A stretch of 64,000 nucleotides of DNA, from positions 1,116,001-1,180,000 of the forward strand of contig JAEILZ010000001.1 of the NCBI GenBank assembly GCA_018873225.1, in the 5' to 3' direction. The stretch is from [Phialemoniopsis] sp. UDSM-2020 (lineage: Eukaryota; Ascomycota; Sordariomycetes; Thyridiales; Thyridiaceae). The position numbers and the translations under genes were made by a program. The notes under the pieces were generated by a model that was given only the letters and a program-made list of their open reading frames with translations, searched no databases and was not told where the DNA came from. Shown here piece after piece: positions 11,737-21,433 of the stretch (position 1 is its first letter; every line of letters starts with the position of its first letter).

Positions 11737-12655
11737 ATGTCAGCGTCGCAGACAAACCCGTCGGAAGGACCTCCTTACCGCTCGCAGAGAGATCTTCTAA
11801 ACGATGGAGTTCATGTGTTCTTCTCTGATGCAACGGGGCTCCTATTCTGGCCTCTCGATGGCGTCTTCCCCACCGCTATATCCGTCATGAAGACCCATCG
11901 TAGTCCAGACGACCTCGAGCCCTATTCTCGACCAGATGCTGACGGCGGCGGCAAGTGGCACGACATCTCCACACTGCCACTGACCGAACCCAAGGTCTCA
12001 CATATCGAAGTCTCAGTCTATCCACTAGACCGCTGGGAGGAGGAATGGATGGAGTACCATAGAGAGCACGTCCCAGAGTTCTGTCAGGCCGAGTTCATTT
12101 TGTACGGAGACATGAGTGATGAGGACCGGCCGTTCCGAAGCTATGCCGATGAGGATGGCAACTGGGAGGAGGACTCGGACACCGAGTTTCTGATCAGCTG
12201 CTGCGGCGAGGTGAGACCGTTAAGGAAGCGGGGGATCACATTGGCGGTCGCTCCGTCTGCAGGCAGCGATGGCTTTGTCACGGTGGACGACTACGTCAGC
12301 AGTAAGTGCACAGTAATCTTGAGGTTCCAATACTTTCTAACGAGTGCCTTGTAGCTGTGCACCCCTGGCTCATGAGTATGCGCGAAGACATAGTGAAAGC
12401 TGCAAATGTCTGGCACGGTTACCCTAGTACACCACCACCGGAGTGGATGGTATGTCCGGGACCAGGAGACATTGGGATAAAAGAGAAGATCGACTGGCTT
12501 CGAAATCACGGTGGTGGCCGCCCCTTCCACCGCTTCAACAGGCCACAAGGGACAAGTTTCTGGCTATGATACGTGCCGAGAGGGAAGAAAGAAATCGGCT
12601 CAAGAAATCGAAGGATGCGGAGGAGTTCAAGAAGTCAGAGCAAGTCATGGAGTGA
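11737..12655 (+). CDS. Conserved fungal protein of unknown function; 3' end disturbed
   Basis: The start MSASQTNPSE is the first ATG before a protein-like frame. Exon 1 is 11737-12301; intron 12302-12354 (GTAAGT..TGTAG) joins it in phase to a segment with TVHPWLMSMREDIVKAANVW, a motif I know from many uncharacterised fungal proteins. The 3' part is ambiguous. Reading on in frame stops at 12569 (259 aa, containing KEKIDWLRNHGGG). A second, clearly helical and charged C-terminus (DKFLAMIRAEREERNR..., stop 12655) lies in another frame. It can be reached by a 92 bp intron 12450-12541 (GTATGT..CAACAG, in phase, 257 aa), or by a single-base loss near 12505-12515. Function unknown; no signal peptide or membrane segment; many acidic residues in the middle. 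Confidence 0.6.
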
Positions 12656-13137
12656 AAAAGGGCAGCTTTTACGCTATTGGAATAGTGCTGGCCGCGTTGG
12701 GTATTCATCCCTATGCGCAACTTCAATTTGATGGCTCGCCCTGCTTGTACACGCCAGTCCAAATTGCGCGGCGTCTCAACCTTGTCAATACTGACAATGA
12801 AAACTGCTATTCTGCACCACATTTGACCAGCTTCAGGAGTATGTGTGTCTGTCGGGTCAAGGACACATCTTCACCGTGGTCATGCTCGGGCAGCCCAGAA
12901 CGTGTCGCCGAAGTCAGACTTCGACCATTGGACTGTCCTGACCCGTGTCGCCGCTGATGCCAGATCCATGGCCAAATCTCGTGCAGCGTGATGTTCGCGA
13001 TTCGGCACGAAGTATCACAGGAAAGCAGCTTCGCGACGCGGCTTTCTCTGATGGCTCCGGGCTCTGCGCCCGTAGAGGTGTTCATGCCCTGCCTGTAGCA
13101 TAGCGCCAACTGTCTTGATCCATGCCCAAGCTCAGTT
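12656..13137. other. Intergenic between convergent genes
   Basis: No gene supported. Short open frames on both strands lack domains and start context. This is 3' flanking sequence of the plus-strand unknown gene and of the minus-strand glycine-rich gene. Confidence 0.5.
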
Positions 13138-13668
13138 TCAACTCCCTCCGCCGCCGCCGCCGCCGTCGCCACCACCTCCACCTCCACCTCCACCACCATC
13201 ACCGCCCCCACCTCCTCCCCAGCCTCCGCCATCATGCCCTCCAAAGCTTGACCCCATGGCAGCGACGTTGGCGCCGAAGGCGACGCGGCTCGAGTACTCG
13301 GCCCACGAGCGGGCCGAGGCCTCCCGCTGCTTGGCGGCGCGCAGGTCCGCGCGCTCGCGGGCGCGGCGGTCGGCTTTGGCTTTGGCCCGGGCGTCCTGCG
13401 CGGCGGCGCGCTCCTGGGCCTCGGCCATGGCGCGCATCCCTTGCTCGATGCCCTGCTGGCGCAGCTGCGCCCACGTCGCCTGCTGCACGGTGTTGGTCTC
13501 CTTTTCGTACGGCGGCGGGGGCGGGAGCGGTGACGCCGCCGGGGGTGAAGAGCGTGCCGGCCGTGCTGGGCGGCTTGGCGGGTGGGATTCGCGGGACTGG
13601 TGTCTTGTCAGTGGACCTTCGGGAGTAAGGTGTCAGTTGCAGAAGGGACGTACATTGTTGCAGCCCAT
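13138..13668 (-). CDS. Small glycine-rich coiled-coil protein with predicted N-terminal acylation
   Basis: Two exons: 13668-13654 (15 bases, MGCNN) and 13596-13138, with a 57 bp intron (donor GTACGT, acceptor CACCAG, CTGAC branch-like sites). The sum is 157 aa with a stop at 13138. MGC at the N-terminus is the classic signal for N-myristoylation plus palmitoylation, so membrane tethering is inferred. It is followed by a Pro/Ser/Arg linker (ASPLPPPPPYEKETNTVQQ), an Ala/Arg/Glu helix of about 70 residues that looks like a coiled coil, and a C-terminal tail made almost only of glycine. The tail is encoded by a CCGCC/CCACC-type low-complexity tract at about 13145-13235. The family is not recognised. 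The tiny first exon means it is easily missed. Confidence 0.6.
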
Positions 13669-14834
13669 TATTCGCTTTCTATGTATGTCAAGAAGTTACA
13701 TTTACGTCGTTTCAAGAATGTACCGTCCCGAGGACCTGGTGATGTGCAGCCGGGGGACGTGAGCCTATTTTATGGAGATGGGCACTCGGCTGACATCCAT
13801 CGCCGGCTTGGTCGACGTCAATCAACGCCCGGTGTCGCCAAGACGGTGGCGGAGCGCCGCTAAAGAGCTGGCTGTGCGCGAGCTGAAAGACATGCTTATC
13901 CCAATCCGGACGACGACTGAGACCGAGATATCAATTCGGCAACGGTTATGCAATGACATCAGAACGATCATGGGATGCAATGGCACCAGGCAGAGAGGGA
14001 CACGAGCCAAGCATGTCGGGTAGGTGGTCAATTGAGGGAGCTCGAGAGACGGGAAACTAAGTCATTTGACAAGTGGTGTGCGATTGAAGGAAAGTATTCC
14101 CGGATTAAAGAGTGTCTACTACGAAAGCTTAATCGACCTTTCAACAAGAGAACCGAAGAGAAAAGGGCTCGACAAAGGTGCTTGGAATTGAGATGTGCCC
14201 CTACTGAAACAGGATCATTATCTTCTCATATCGTGCATGGCCTGAATGAGCTGCCAGTCTTGGGTCAAGGGGATCGGGTCGCGTCACATGACAGCGATCT
14301 GTGATTCGAAACACGAAATTAGCAAGCAGGTGCTTCAAAGCAATGACACCAGACAACGGCGGTCATAGCTGACTTTGTTATCGAAAGGCTTAATTGCACG
14401 TGAAGGCTGGAGGGAGAGTTCAGATGAAAGAAATGCCCAATCTGCCCAGCAAAGAATGATGCAAGGGAATCACGTGGACTGTTTTGGAAGGGCCAAGTTT
14501 CTTGGGCACAGAGGGAGGCGCGGCGCGAACTCGGGAAGGAGCCACCCAGGAAACCCCACGCTGGTTGATTGGCCGACCCAGCGTGCCAGGCCATTTTTAT
14601 TTTACTGCCTTGCGACCGGATTTGATCTCCAGCTTAATCCGTTGCCCGCTACCGCCGTCGCGAACCAAACCTCACAAACAAATTAAACCCAATCCACGCC
14701 TCACGTCTGTCGTCTTCCAACACCCAAAGACGTCCAAAGGGCTTCCGTATCCTCCCATCTACTCTTCTCTTTCCTTCCCTGTCTAGCTTTTGCATTTGCA
14801 TCTTCTCGAGCATCTACAGATCACATCACACAAA
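13669..14834. other. Intergenic, promoter of the EB1-type gene
   Basis: No supported gene. Several frames of 80-110 codons exist on the plus strand, but they overlap one another and have no protein-like composition. The last 150 bases before 14835 are pyrimidine-rich (TCTTCTCTTTCCTTCC type), the usual leader of a highly expressed fungal housekeeping gene. Confidence 0.5.
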
Positions 14835-15857
14835 ATGGGTGAATCACGGTTAGTAATGCCTGGCTCGAGCCCGCCCCTGCCCCTGGCCCCTGTCCCTGGC
14901 AATCTGCCCATCCCTCACCACCAGAAAAATCCAGTCACGAGCTTGAGCGACGACACAGACTCTGACTGACATGGCGCGCATACAGGCAAGAACTCATTGC
15001 ATGGCTGAACAGCCTGCTGCAGCTCAACATGACCAAGGTTGAGCAATGCGGTACTGGGTATGTTTATTTGTTTTGTTGCCCCTCCCCCACTTCGGGACGC
15101 TCCGAAATCTGAAGCTGACGATATTTTCCACGACAAATAGCGCTGCTCTGTGCCAGGTGTTCGACAGCATCTTCCTGGATGTCCCCATGTCCCGTGTCAA
15201 GTTCAACGTCAACACGGAGTATGCTTACATACAGAATTTCAAGGTGTTGCAGAGTGAGTGACCGCCAATTCCGAACCCGATATCGCCAACGTGACGTACT
15301 AACCAGGTCCTTCCACCCACCTTGCAGACACCTTTCATAAGCATCAGGTCGACAAGCCTATCCCGGTCGAGGCCCTGGTGAAGTGCAAAATGCAGGACAA
15401 CCTCGAGTTTCTCCAATGGGCCAAGCGCTTTTGGGACCAGTACTACCCCGGCGGCGACTACGATGCCGTCACTCGACGAAAGGGCGCGCCCGTCACCACT
15501 GGCGGAGCCCCGGCTCGCGCTGGTGCCGGATCCGGAGCGGCGAGGAGAGGCACTACCCCGACCACGGGACCTCGTGTCGCCGCCAGGGCTGGTGGCGGTG
15601 CCGCTAGCGCGGCTCTGCAGCAGGAGAACAACACCCTGAAGGAGACCGTCGTCGGCCTCGAGCGCGAGAGGGACTTCTACTTCAGCAAACTTAGGGATAT
15701 CGAGCTCCTGGTCCAGCAAGCCGTGGAGGAAGATCCCGAGCTGGAGAAGCAGGAGGACGGCCTTGTCAAGCAGATCCAGACGATCCTGTACTCGACAGAG
15801 GAGGGCTTCGAGATCCCGGCCGAGGGAGAGGCTCTGGACGACCAAGAGACCTTCTAA
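14835..15857 (+). CDS. bim1: EB1-family microtubule plus-end tracking protein
   Basis: Orthologue of yeast Bim1 / fission yeast Mal3. It binds growing microtubule ends through a calponin-homology domain and recruits other plus-end factors. Four exons: 14835-14848, 14986-15057, 15141-15253 and 15328-15857, giving 242 aa. All junctions are in phase with good donors (GTTAGT, GTATGT, GTGAGT) and CAG/TAG acceptors. The CH domain (residues about 5-105) shows QELIAWLNSLLQLN, KVEQCGTGAALCQVFD and NFKVLQNTFHKHQVDKPIPV. A basic Gly/Ala/Thr linker follows, then the EB1 coiled coil and four-helix domain (LERERDFYFSKLRDIELL..., about 175-230). The C-terminus QETF resembles the EEY/F tail that binds CAP-Gly proteins. 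Length and exon layout are normal for the family. Confidence 0.97.
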
Positions 15858-16892
15858 GCGTCTCGAATATACGGACGCGTCTGGGCTGGAGAGTAATGAA
15901 GGCGAAAGGGGGGGTTGTTACACCTTTGTCAGAGTACAAACTGCTCGACGAAGCACGATGATGAACATGCATGGCAGAAGACAGCTGATACATGGCTGCG
16001 GTGGGTTGTGAGGGCCATGCATGCATTCTCTAGACCCATGAAGACCAGTGTGGCGGTCGCAATGGCCTCGGCTGGCGTTTGGGCCTGGTACCTATTGCGC
16101 TGGGATGGTAACCCACACAATGTCGTTATGATAGAGAAAATTGGACGTCTTTTCCTTTCATGTTAATTGCAGTAGACGACCTCAAGGCGTGTACAGTAGG
16201 ACTGGCTAGCCTCATCTGCCACCATCGTGAAGACAAAGCACCCACGGCCTGAAGAGGCTCACCACGAAGGATAGCTCTTGAGCAGTTCTGGAGCTTTCGA
16301 ACGGCTTTACACATTTGTAGATCCATGTCTAATAGAGACAAGCTAACTTGCTACCTTGCATTCCAGCAGTCACTCTCCCAGACTGCTGGGAGTAAATGAC
16401 TGCCTGGTCAGTGGGTGGAGAGATTGCTATTAGCGCCGGCCTGTGTTTGTGGAACCAGCGCCCCAGGACCCTGTGACCGAGAGCTTCACAGGTCAAATGG
16501 GCGCTAAACCACAACCTATGACACAATCCTTTTCGAGCTGCGCAATCCCCAGCCTTCACACCCAACAGACTCCCTGCTCAGCAAACCAGACAGTGACAGC
16601 GTTTCCATCTTCCTCTTTTTGTAAACTGCTCTACCATTTGATACCCAGGCTGTTTCGATTGTTGGCTCTTTTGTTACTGCTCATAACTTCACGGCACCCA
16701 TTGCACCTTGCAGGCCGAGCAACGACTCGTACCAACAGCGGGAGAGCAAGTGTCGCCTGACTCTTCTCGTGTAAAGGCCTGATTCATAAAGACCTGCCGT
16801 TCGTCTGAACAGCACATACAGCACTCCTCAGTTCGATTTTAACTCTCACCTAAACCTCACGGAGAGCACAACTCCGACGAAAGCGAAACAAG
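15858..16892. other. Intergenic
   Basis: No gene recognised. The stretch contains the 3' flank of the EB1 gene and the promoter of the vam7 gene. Open frames reach at most about 105 codons and show no domain or codon pattern like the neighbours. Confidence 0.5.
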
Positions 16893-18056
16893 ATGCCGCC
16901 GCCAGTAGAAATATCCATCCCGACAACCTCCCTCTCCCCAGCGACCTCCGACTCCAAGGCCTACACCCTCTACAACATCACCCTGCGCCTGCCCCTCCGC
17001 TCCTTCGTCGTCCAAAAGCGCTACTCGGACTTTGACGCCCTGAACTCCCAACTCACCTCTCTCGTCGGCTCGCCGCCCCCGGCACCACTACCCAAAAAGT
17101 CCTGGTTCAAATCGACCATCTCCTCGCCCGAGCTCACCGAGCAGCGCAGGCGCGACCTCGAGCGGTACCTCCGCGCCGTCGCCGAGGCGCCCGACCGCCG
17201 CTGGCGCGACACCCCGGCCTGGCGCGCTTTTCTCAACCTCCCCGGAGGCGCCGCGGGGAGCGCGAGCAACTCGGCGGCCAGCGCGAGCGGCATTGAGGCG
17301 CGCCTGCCGCAGATCGGGCTTCCCGGGGCTAATGCTGCTGCGGCGCAGGACCCGGGCACGTGGATCGACCTGCACAAGGAGGCGCGCCGGGCGCTGCACG
17401 ACGCGCGCCTGCAGCTCGCGCGGCGCGACGCCGAGGCCGAGCGCTCGACGCAGCACGCGGCTGTCGAGGCGGGCGCGGCGGCTAAGAGGGAGCTCGTCAA
17501 GGCGGGGAGTTTGCTGTCGGCGCTGGCGGAGGGGCTGCGGGTGCTGCAGGAGAGCAAACGGGTTGGGGAGGGGGAGGTCAGGCGCCGGAGGGATCTGTTG
17601 GCTGCGGCGAATGTCGAGAGGGAAGGGCTGGAGAAGTTGAGCGCTAGCTTGGCGAGCGGTGGGAACAGTTCCGGCGGAAGAGGGGGTGATGTAGGGTCGA
17701 GTAGGGAGGGTACGCCGAGCGCGGGGGATAGGTCTGCGCTCTTGAGCGGTGCCGGGTCGTCATCGGGCGGCCCCCGGGCGGGCGGTCGGGTACTCGGCGC
17801 GCCGCTGCCGGAGACGGAGCGCACGCGGGAGCTGGACAATACTGGGGTGCTGCAGCTGCAGAAGCAGATGATGTCGGAGCAGGACCAGGACGTCGAGTCG
17901 CTGGCCAAGATTGTGCGGCGGCAGAAGGAGATGGGCCTGGCGATCAAGGAGGAGGTAGACGCGCAGACCGAGATGCTGGACCGGATGAACGAGGACGTGG
18001 ACCGCGTGGGGAGGAAGGTCAAAGTGGGCAAGGACCGGGCGAGGAAGCTCGGTTGA
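16893..18056 (+). CDS. vam7: Vacuolar SNARE with PX domain (Vam7-like)
   Basis: Qc-SNARE of the vacuolar (HOPS-dependent) fusion complex; it binds PI3P on the vacuole with its PX domain. Single exon of 387 aa. The PX domain covers residues about 5-115, with LPLRSFVVQKRYSDFDAL, the Pro-rich loop PPPAPLPKKSW and the family segment RRRDLERYLRAV. The central part (about 120-310) is Ala/Arg-rich helix and Ser/Gly-rich linker, longer and less conserved than in yeast. The C-terminal SNARE motif (about 325-385) has the order expected of Vam7: LQLQKQMMSEQDQDVESL, then RRQKEMGLAIKEEVDAQTEML and RVGRKVKVGKDRARKL. There is no transmembrane segment, as in Vam7. The start is the first ATG of the frame and directly precedes the PX fold. 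Confidence 0.95.
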   Translation: MPPPVEISIPTTSLSPATSDSKAYTLYNITLRLPLRSFVVQKRYSDFDALNSQLTSLVGSPPPAPLPKKSWFKSTISSPELTEQRRRDLERYLRAVAEAPDRRWRDTPAWRAFLNLPGGAAGSASNSAASASGIEARLPQIGLPGANAAAAQDPGTWIDLHKEARRALHDARLQLARRDAEAERSTQHAAVEAGAAAKRELVKAGSLLSALAEGLRVLQESKRVGEGEVRRRRDLLAAANVEREGLEKLSASLASGGNSSGGRGGDVGSSREGTPSAGDRSALLSGAGSSSGGPRAGGRVLGAPLPETERTRELDNTGVLQLQKQMMSEQDQDVESLAKIVRRQKEMGLAIKEEVDAQTEMLDRMNEDVDRVGRKVKVGKDRARKLG

Positions 18057-21000
18057 TTGTCTTGTCTGAAGAAGGGTATAGCATATCGGTGTTGTCCTTG
18101 GGGTTTCTCTTGTACGAGTGTCGGGAAAGATTGGGAACATTCAAGAATGTATTGGCGTGGCGTTTGACTACATAGCGGATATAATACTACTGGTCTCGGG
18201 ACTTTCTACACACGAGTTGTACTTCCAAATTCGAAGATGGGTGAAAGTCACCATATCTCGCTTGTCTGTGAGGTGAGTGCGAATGTCTTACTGGAACGAA
18301 GAAGAGTTCAGGCTGTTTATGTGGACGATGTTGATACGGAACAGGAACATGCTGCAATTCCTCAGGCGTGTTACTCGATATCAAAGAGGTCTCGTACTCT
18401 GTAGTCTTCCATGCATGATTATTCTGGAAGGACACTTGCAGGAACCCCGGCATTGCATTAACTCTATCTCAATCTTGTGAGTTGTGGAGGTCATTCATTG
18501 TCCCTCTACAACTCATACGGGGTGCACAGTCTTTGGCATGTGTGGATTTTTGAGCTTTGCCATGGATACGCCTTCTGCCTTATTACGTATTTTACGGAGC
18601 TATCGGGAATCTAGAAACTTCCTCGCGCAGACAGATCGTGGGTCTGGTTCGTAATGACAGGCATGACAGGTCCGGTCTGGCGGTGAAATTTGCTGCTTAA
18701 CAGCCTTCCTTGCCAATATGTGCTTGTCGACTAGGAGACGGCCATGACACACCACAGGGCCGACATTGGATTCACATAAATCAGGCCCGAGATGACTTGA
18801 TCTCGAAGAGGGCAGTCTGTGGTCGTGTCTAATTCTTCAAGTCAGCTGTGCTGTGCTGTCTTGTTGTTCGTGTCAATCGATCGTGAGTGACATTACTGTA
18901 GTTGCAATGGCAGGTCAGATCGGTGGTCATGCTGGCTGTCACAAAGTGGTTTGGTGGAGCACCTAAAGTAGGCAGCTGCAACCTTTCAAGGGCACCTGCA
19001 GGTTGCCCCGCGCTAGGAAGCGGCTACGTCACCCCCGACACGTCGGTTTTGGAAAAAGTGGTGTGGGAAGGGACTACCCGCCCGTTGCTCAGCAACCAGG
19101 GTCAAATGCAGCCCACAAATTAACAGAAAGAGCGCCCCCACACCACTCAATTTGGCTGCCTAACCACTGGCTGGACCCAAACGACGGCAGACGGAGCGGG
19201 AAAGAGTGAAACAATTGGGCTGAATGGAATGGTTCTCGATGGAGCGTCGAAAAAAACGGTCGGGAAGAAATGCCCTTTTTCTTCAAGATGGCCTGTTGGG
19301 CGGCTCAAAAGGGGTGTGCCCATCTCCAATCCTCTTGCCACACTCTTACTCAAATCTCTTCAAAATGAAAATGACACTCACACTCGCACACAGGACAGAC
19401 AGGGTACGTGGTCACACCGGATGCCGCCCAAAGAGACATCACACGCCGCCCAGCCCGGAGTTGCTGGCCTGTCCACTCCGGAAGCTGTTTTGTCGCGCCG
19501 CGATTCGCCCTGAAATTGACCATTGTGTGCGGGTGGGCCTCGACATTGACAGCCTGTAGGAGTCTTTTGAGATTGGGTAATCTTACAACATTGGACGGCG
19601 CCAGACGCTGTGTGCCCCATACGATCCTCGAGTCACGATCCTCGACGGCTCTCACTGCCTCTCTCTCCTTCTCGAGGGCGATTTGTTGCTATCCTCCTTT
19701 ATTGTGAGGAGCTTACGCGTTGGTTCGTCCGTCCCGGAAGAGGGGTTGCAGATGCATCGCGAACATCGTGCATTAGAGGAGACGCGACTGTGGAGTATCA
19801 AGCTGCGAGTTTGAAAGAACGGTGAGGGAAAGATGGACAAAAGTAGCGCACGAAGCGGAACCAGCGGCTTGCACAGGTGACCTCTTTGCCTCCGAATGAA
19901 CCCCTCTGTCGTGACCATGCAATCGTTTGGCCAGCAGGCAGCTTTCATTCGTTTTTCCTCCAGGGATTTGTGGTCTGGTAGGCCATTGCGAGCAGGCCAG
20001 ACCAGGATTCGGCTAGAAGTCCTCGACCCCGTCGTGCCCATCTACGAACCGTTCCTCCGGGGTGCACAGTGTTTGCGATCGTCATGGATCATCCTGGGAA
20101 ATCCTGCTGCTCGAGGTATGACGAATAAAATCGGAGCACCTTTGCCACAAGATGCCACGCAGAGTGAGGGCTGTTCTCCAAGGAGATACCTACATGGAAC
20201 TTAGATGACCGCTGAAGAAGTCCAGACAGAGGTGAAAGCAACTCGAGTGACAAAAGCAGCAAGACTAGCCCGGATTTGAATCAACTATTGCTTTTGCGGG
20301 AAGCGAAAAAACGTGCCAGAATCTAGCGGGCCGTTGTGGGGGGAAGCAGCTGCAGGAGACAGGTGTGATTGGGCAGTTTAGAGGGTTCAGTGTTTCCAGC
20401 GTGGACGCCGAGACCGCCGCTTTTCTGAGAAGAGCGCAAGCGCAGAAAAAAAAAGGAGCCGGATGTGCAGGCGAGCATCAACATCCCGCCGTTTTGGCCC
20501 AAAAGTAAACAGACCACCAGATGCAGACAGACCAGACAGTGTGTGCCACCAGCACCACCACCTCCTCCTCCAGCTCTCGTCACTCTCCAGTCGCTCGCTG
20601 GCTTTGAAGCCACTGCCCATTTGTCACCATCACTGTCGCTGTCAAGTGTCAGTTGCCACACCCACGCAGTCTCCCTCCTCAGATACCCTGGACGTAGCTG
20701 GCTCCCCTGGTCACCCATCCACCCACACACACACATCCCAATCCCAATCCCATCACACGTTGATCTGTTTGATACAAGTCTGCCGGCTTCCTCCCAACGT
20801 CTTTTTCCCTCTCCACCTTTCCCTTTCCCCCAGAAAAAGGAGAATGTGATAACATCACCGGCCCTTCAGTCCTTGCATTTTGCGTGTGAATTGGGCCAAA
20901 CCGCATCGACATTCCCTTCTTTTCTTCTGCGATATACTTTGCTGCTTGCTTTTCGTCTTGCAAAACCTCGTTTAATACCTGTTGTTTCTGTTTCTTGCCG

Positions 21001-21433
21001 CCAGCGCCGACGACAACTTTCGTGAAAGCTGTCCTTCCCGTTTCCCTGTCGTCTCTTGTTCTTCCTGCATTCGCATCAGAGCCTGGCGTTCGTTTGCTTC
21101 CTGTAATTGGTAAGTGTCTCAGCTTGCTCTCAGCTTGGCCTCGCCTCAAGAGGCACAAACCGTGGCAAGCCAAATTTTGACTCTGGCATGTCGCTGACAT
21201 TTGCGGTTCTCCGCCCCCCGGCAGCTTTCCTCTAACGACCTTACGACTTTCTTCAATGGCCCCCTGTGATACCATATAGACTTCTGTTCCTGGACATAGC
21301 ATTCGTTTCACTTCTGCGCGACCACCTCGACGACAGTCTGACAATCCACACTGCGGATTGGCACACAAAGACGAAATTTCCAACAGACGAAGACCCGGCC
21401 GTCCTTCGAGGCCTGGGGAATCATTAAGCCAAG
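18057..21433. other. 3.4 kb gene-free region with a long spliced 5' leader
   Basis: The longest stretch without a gene in the window. Reading frames up to about 190 codons at 20463-21025 are simple-sequence, CT-rich and overlapping, so I do not call them coding. From about 20500 to 21430 the plus strand is pyrimidine-rich. A good intron lies at 21110-21224 (donor GTAAGT, branch CTGAC, acceptor CCCCCGGCAG), best explained as a 5' UTR intron of the gene at 21434. The remainder (18057-20300) shows nothing I can name. Confidence 0.5.

Noticed and set aside
17021..18031. Minus-strand 336-codon frame opposite vam7
   Set aside because: Ser/Arg/Pro-rich shadow of the plus-strand PX/SNARE gene.
20463..21025. 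Plus-strand open frames up to 186 codons upstream of the coiled-coil protein gene
   Set aside because: Pyrimidine-rich simple sequence, several overlapping frames, no domain and an intron-like segment downstream; better explained as 5' leader.
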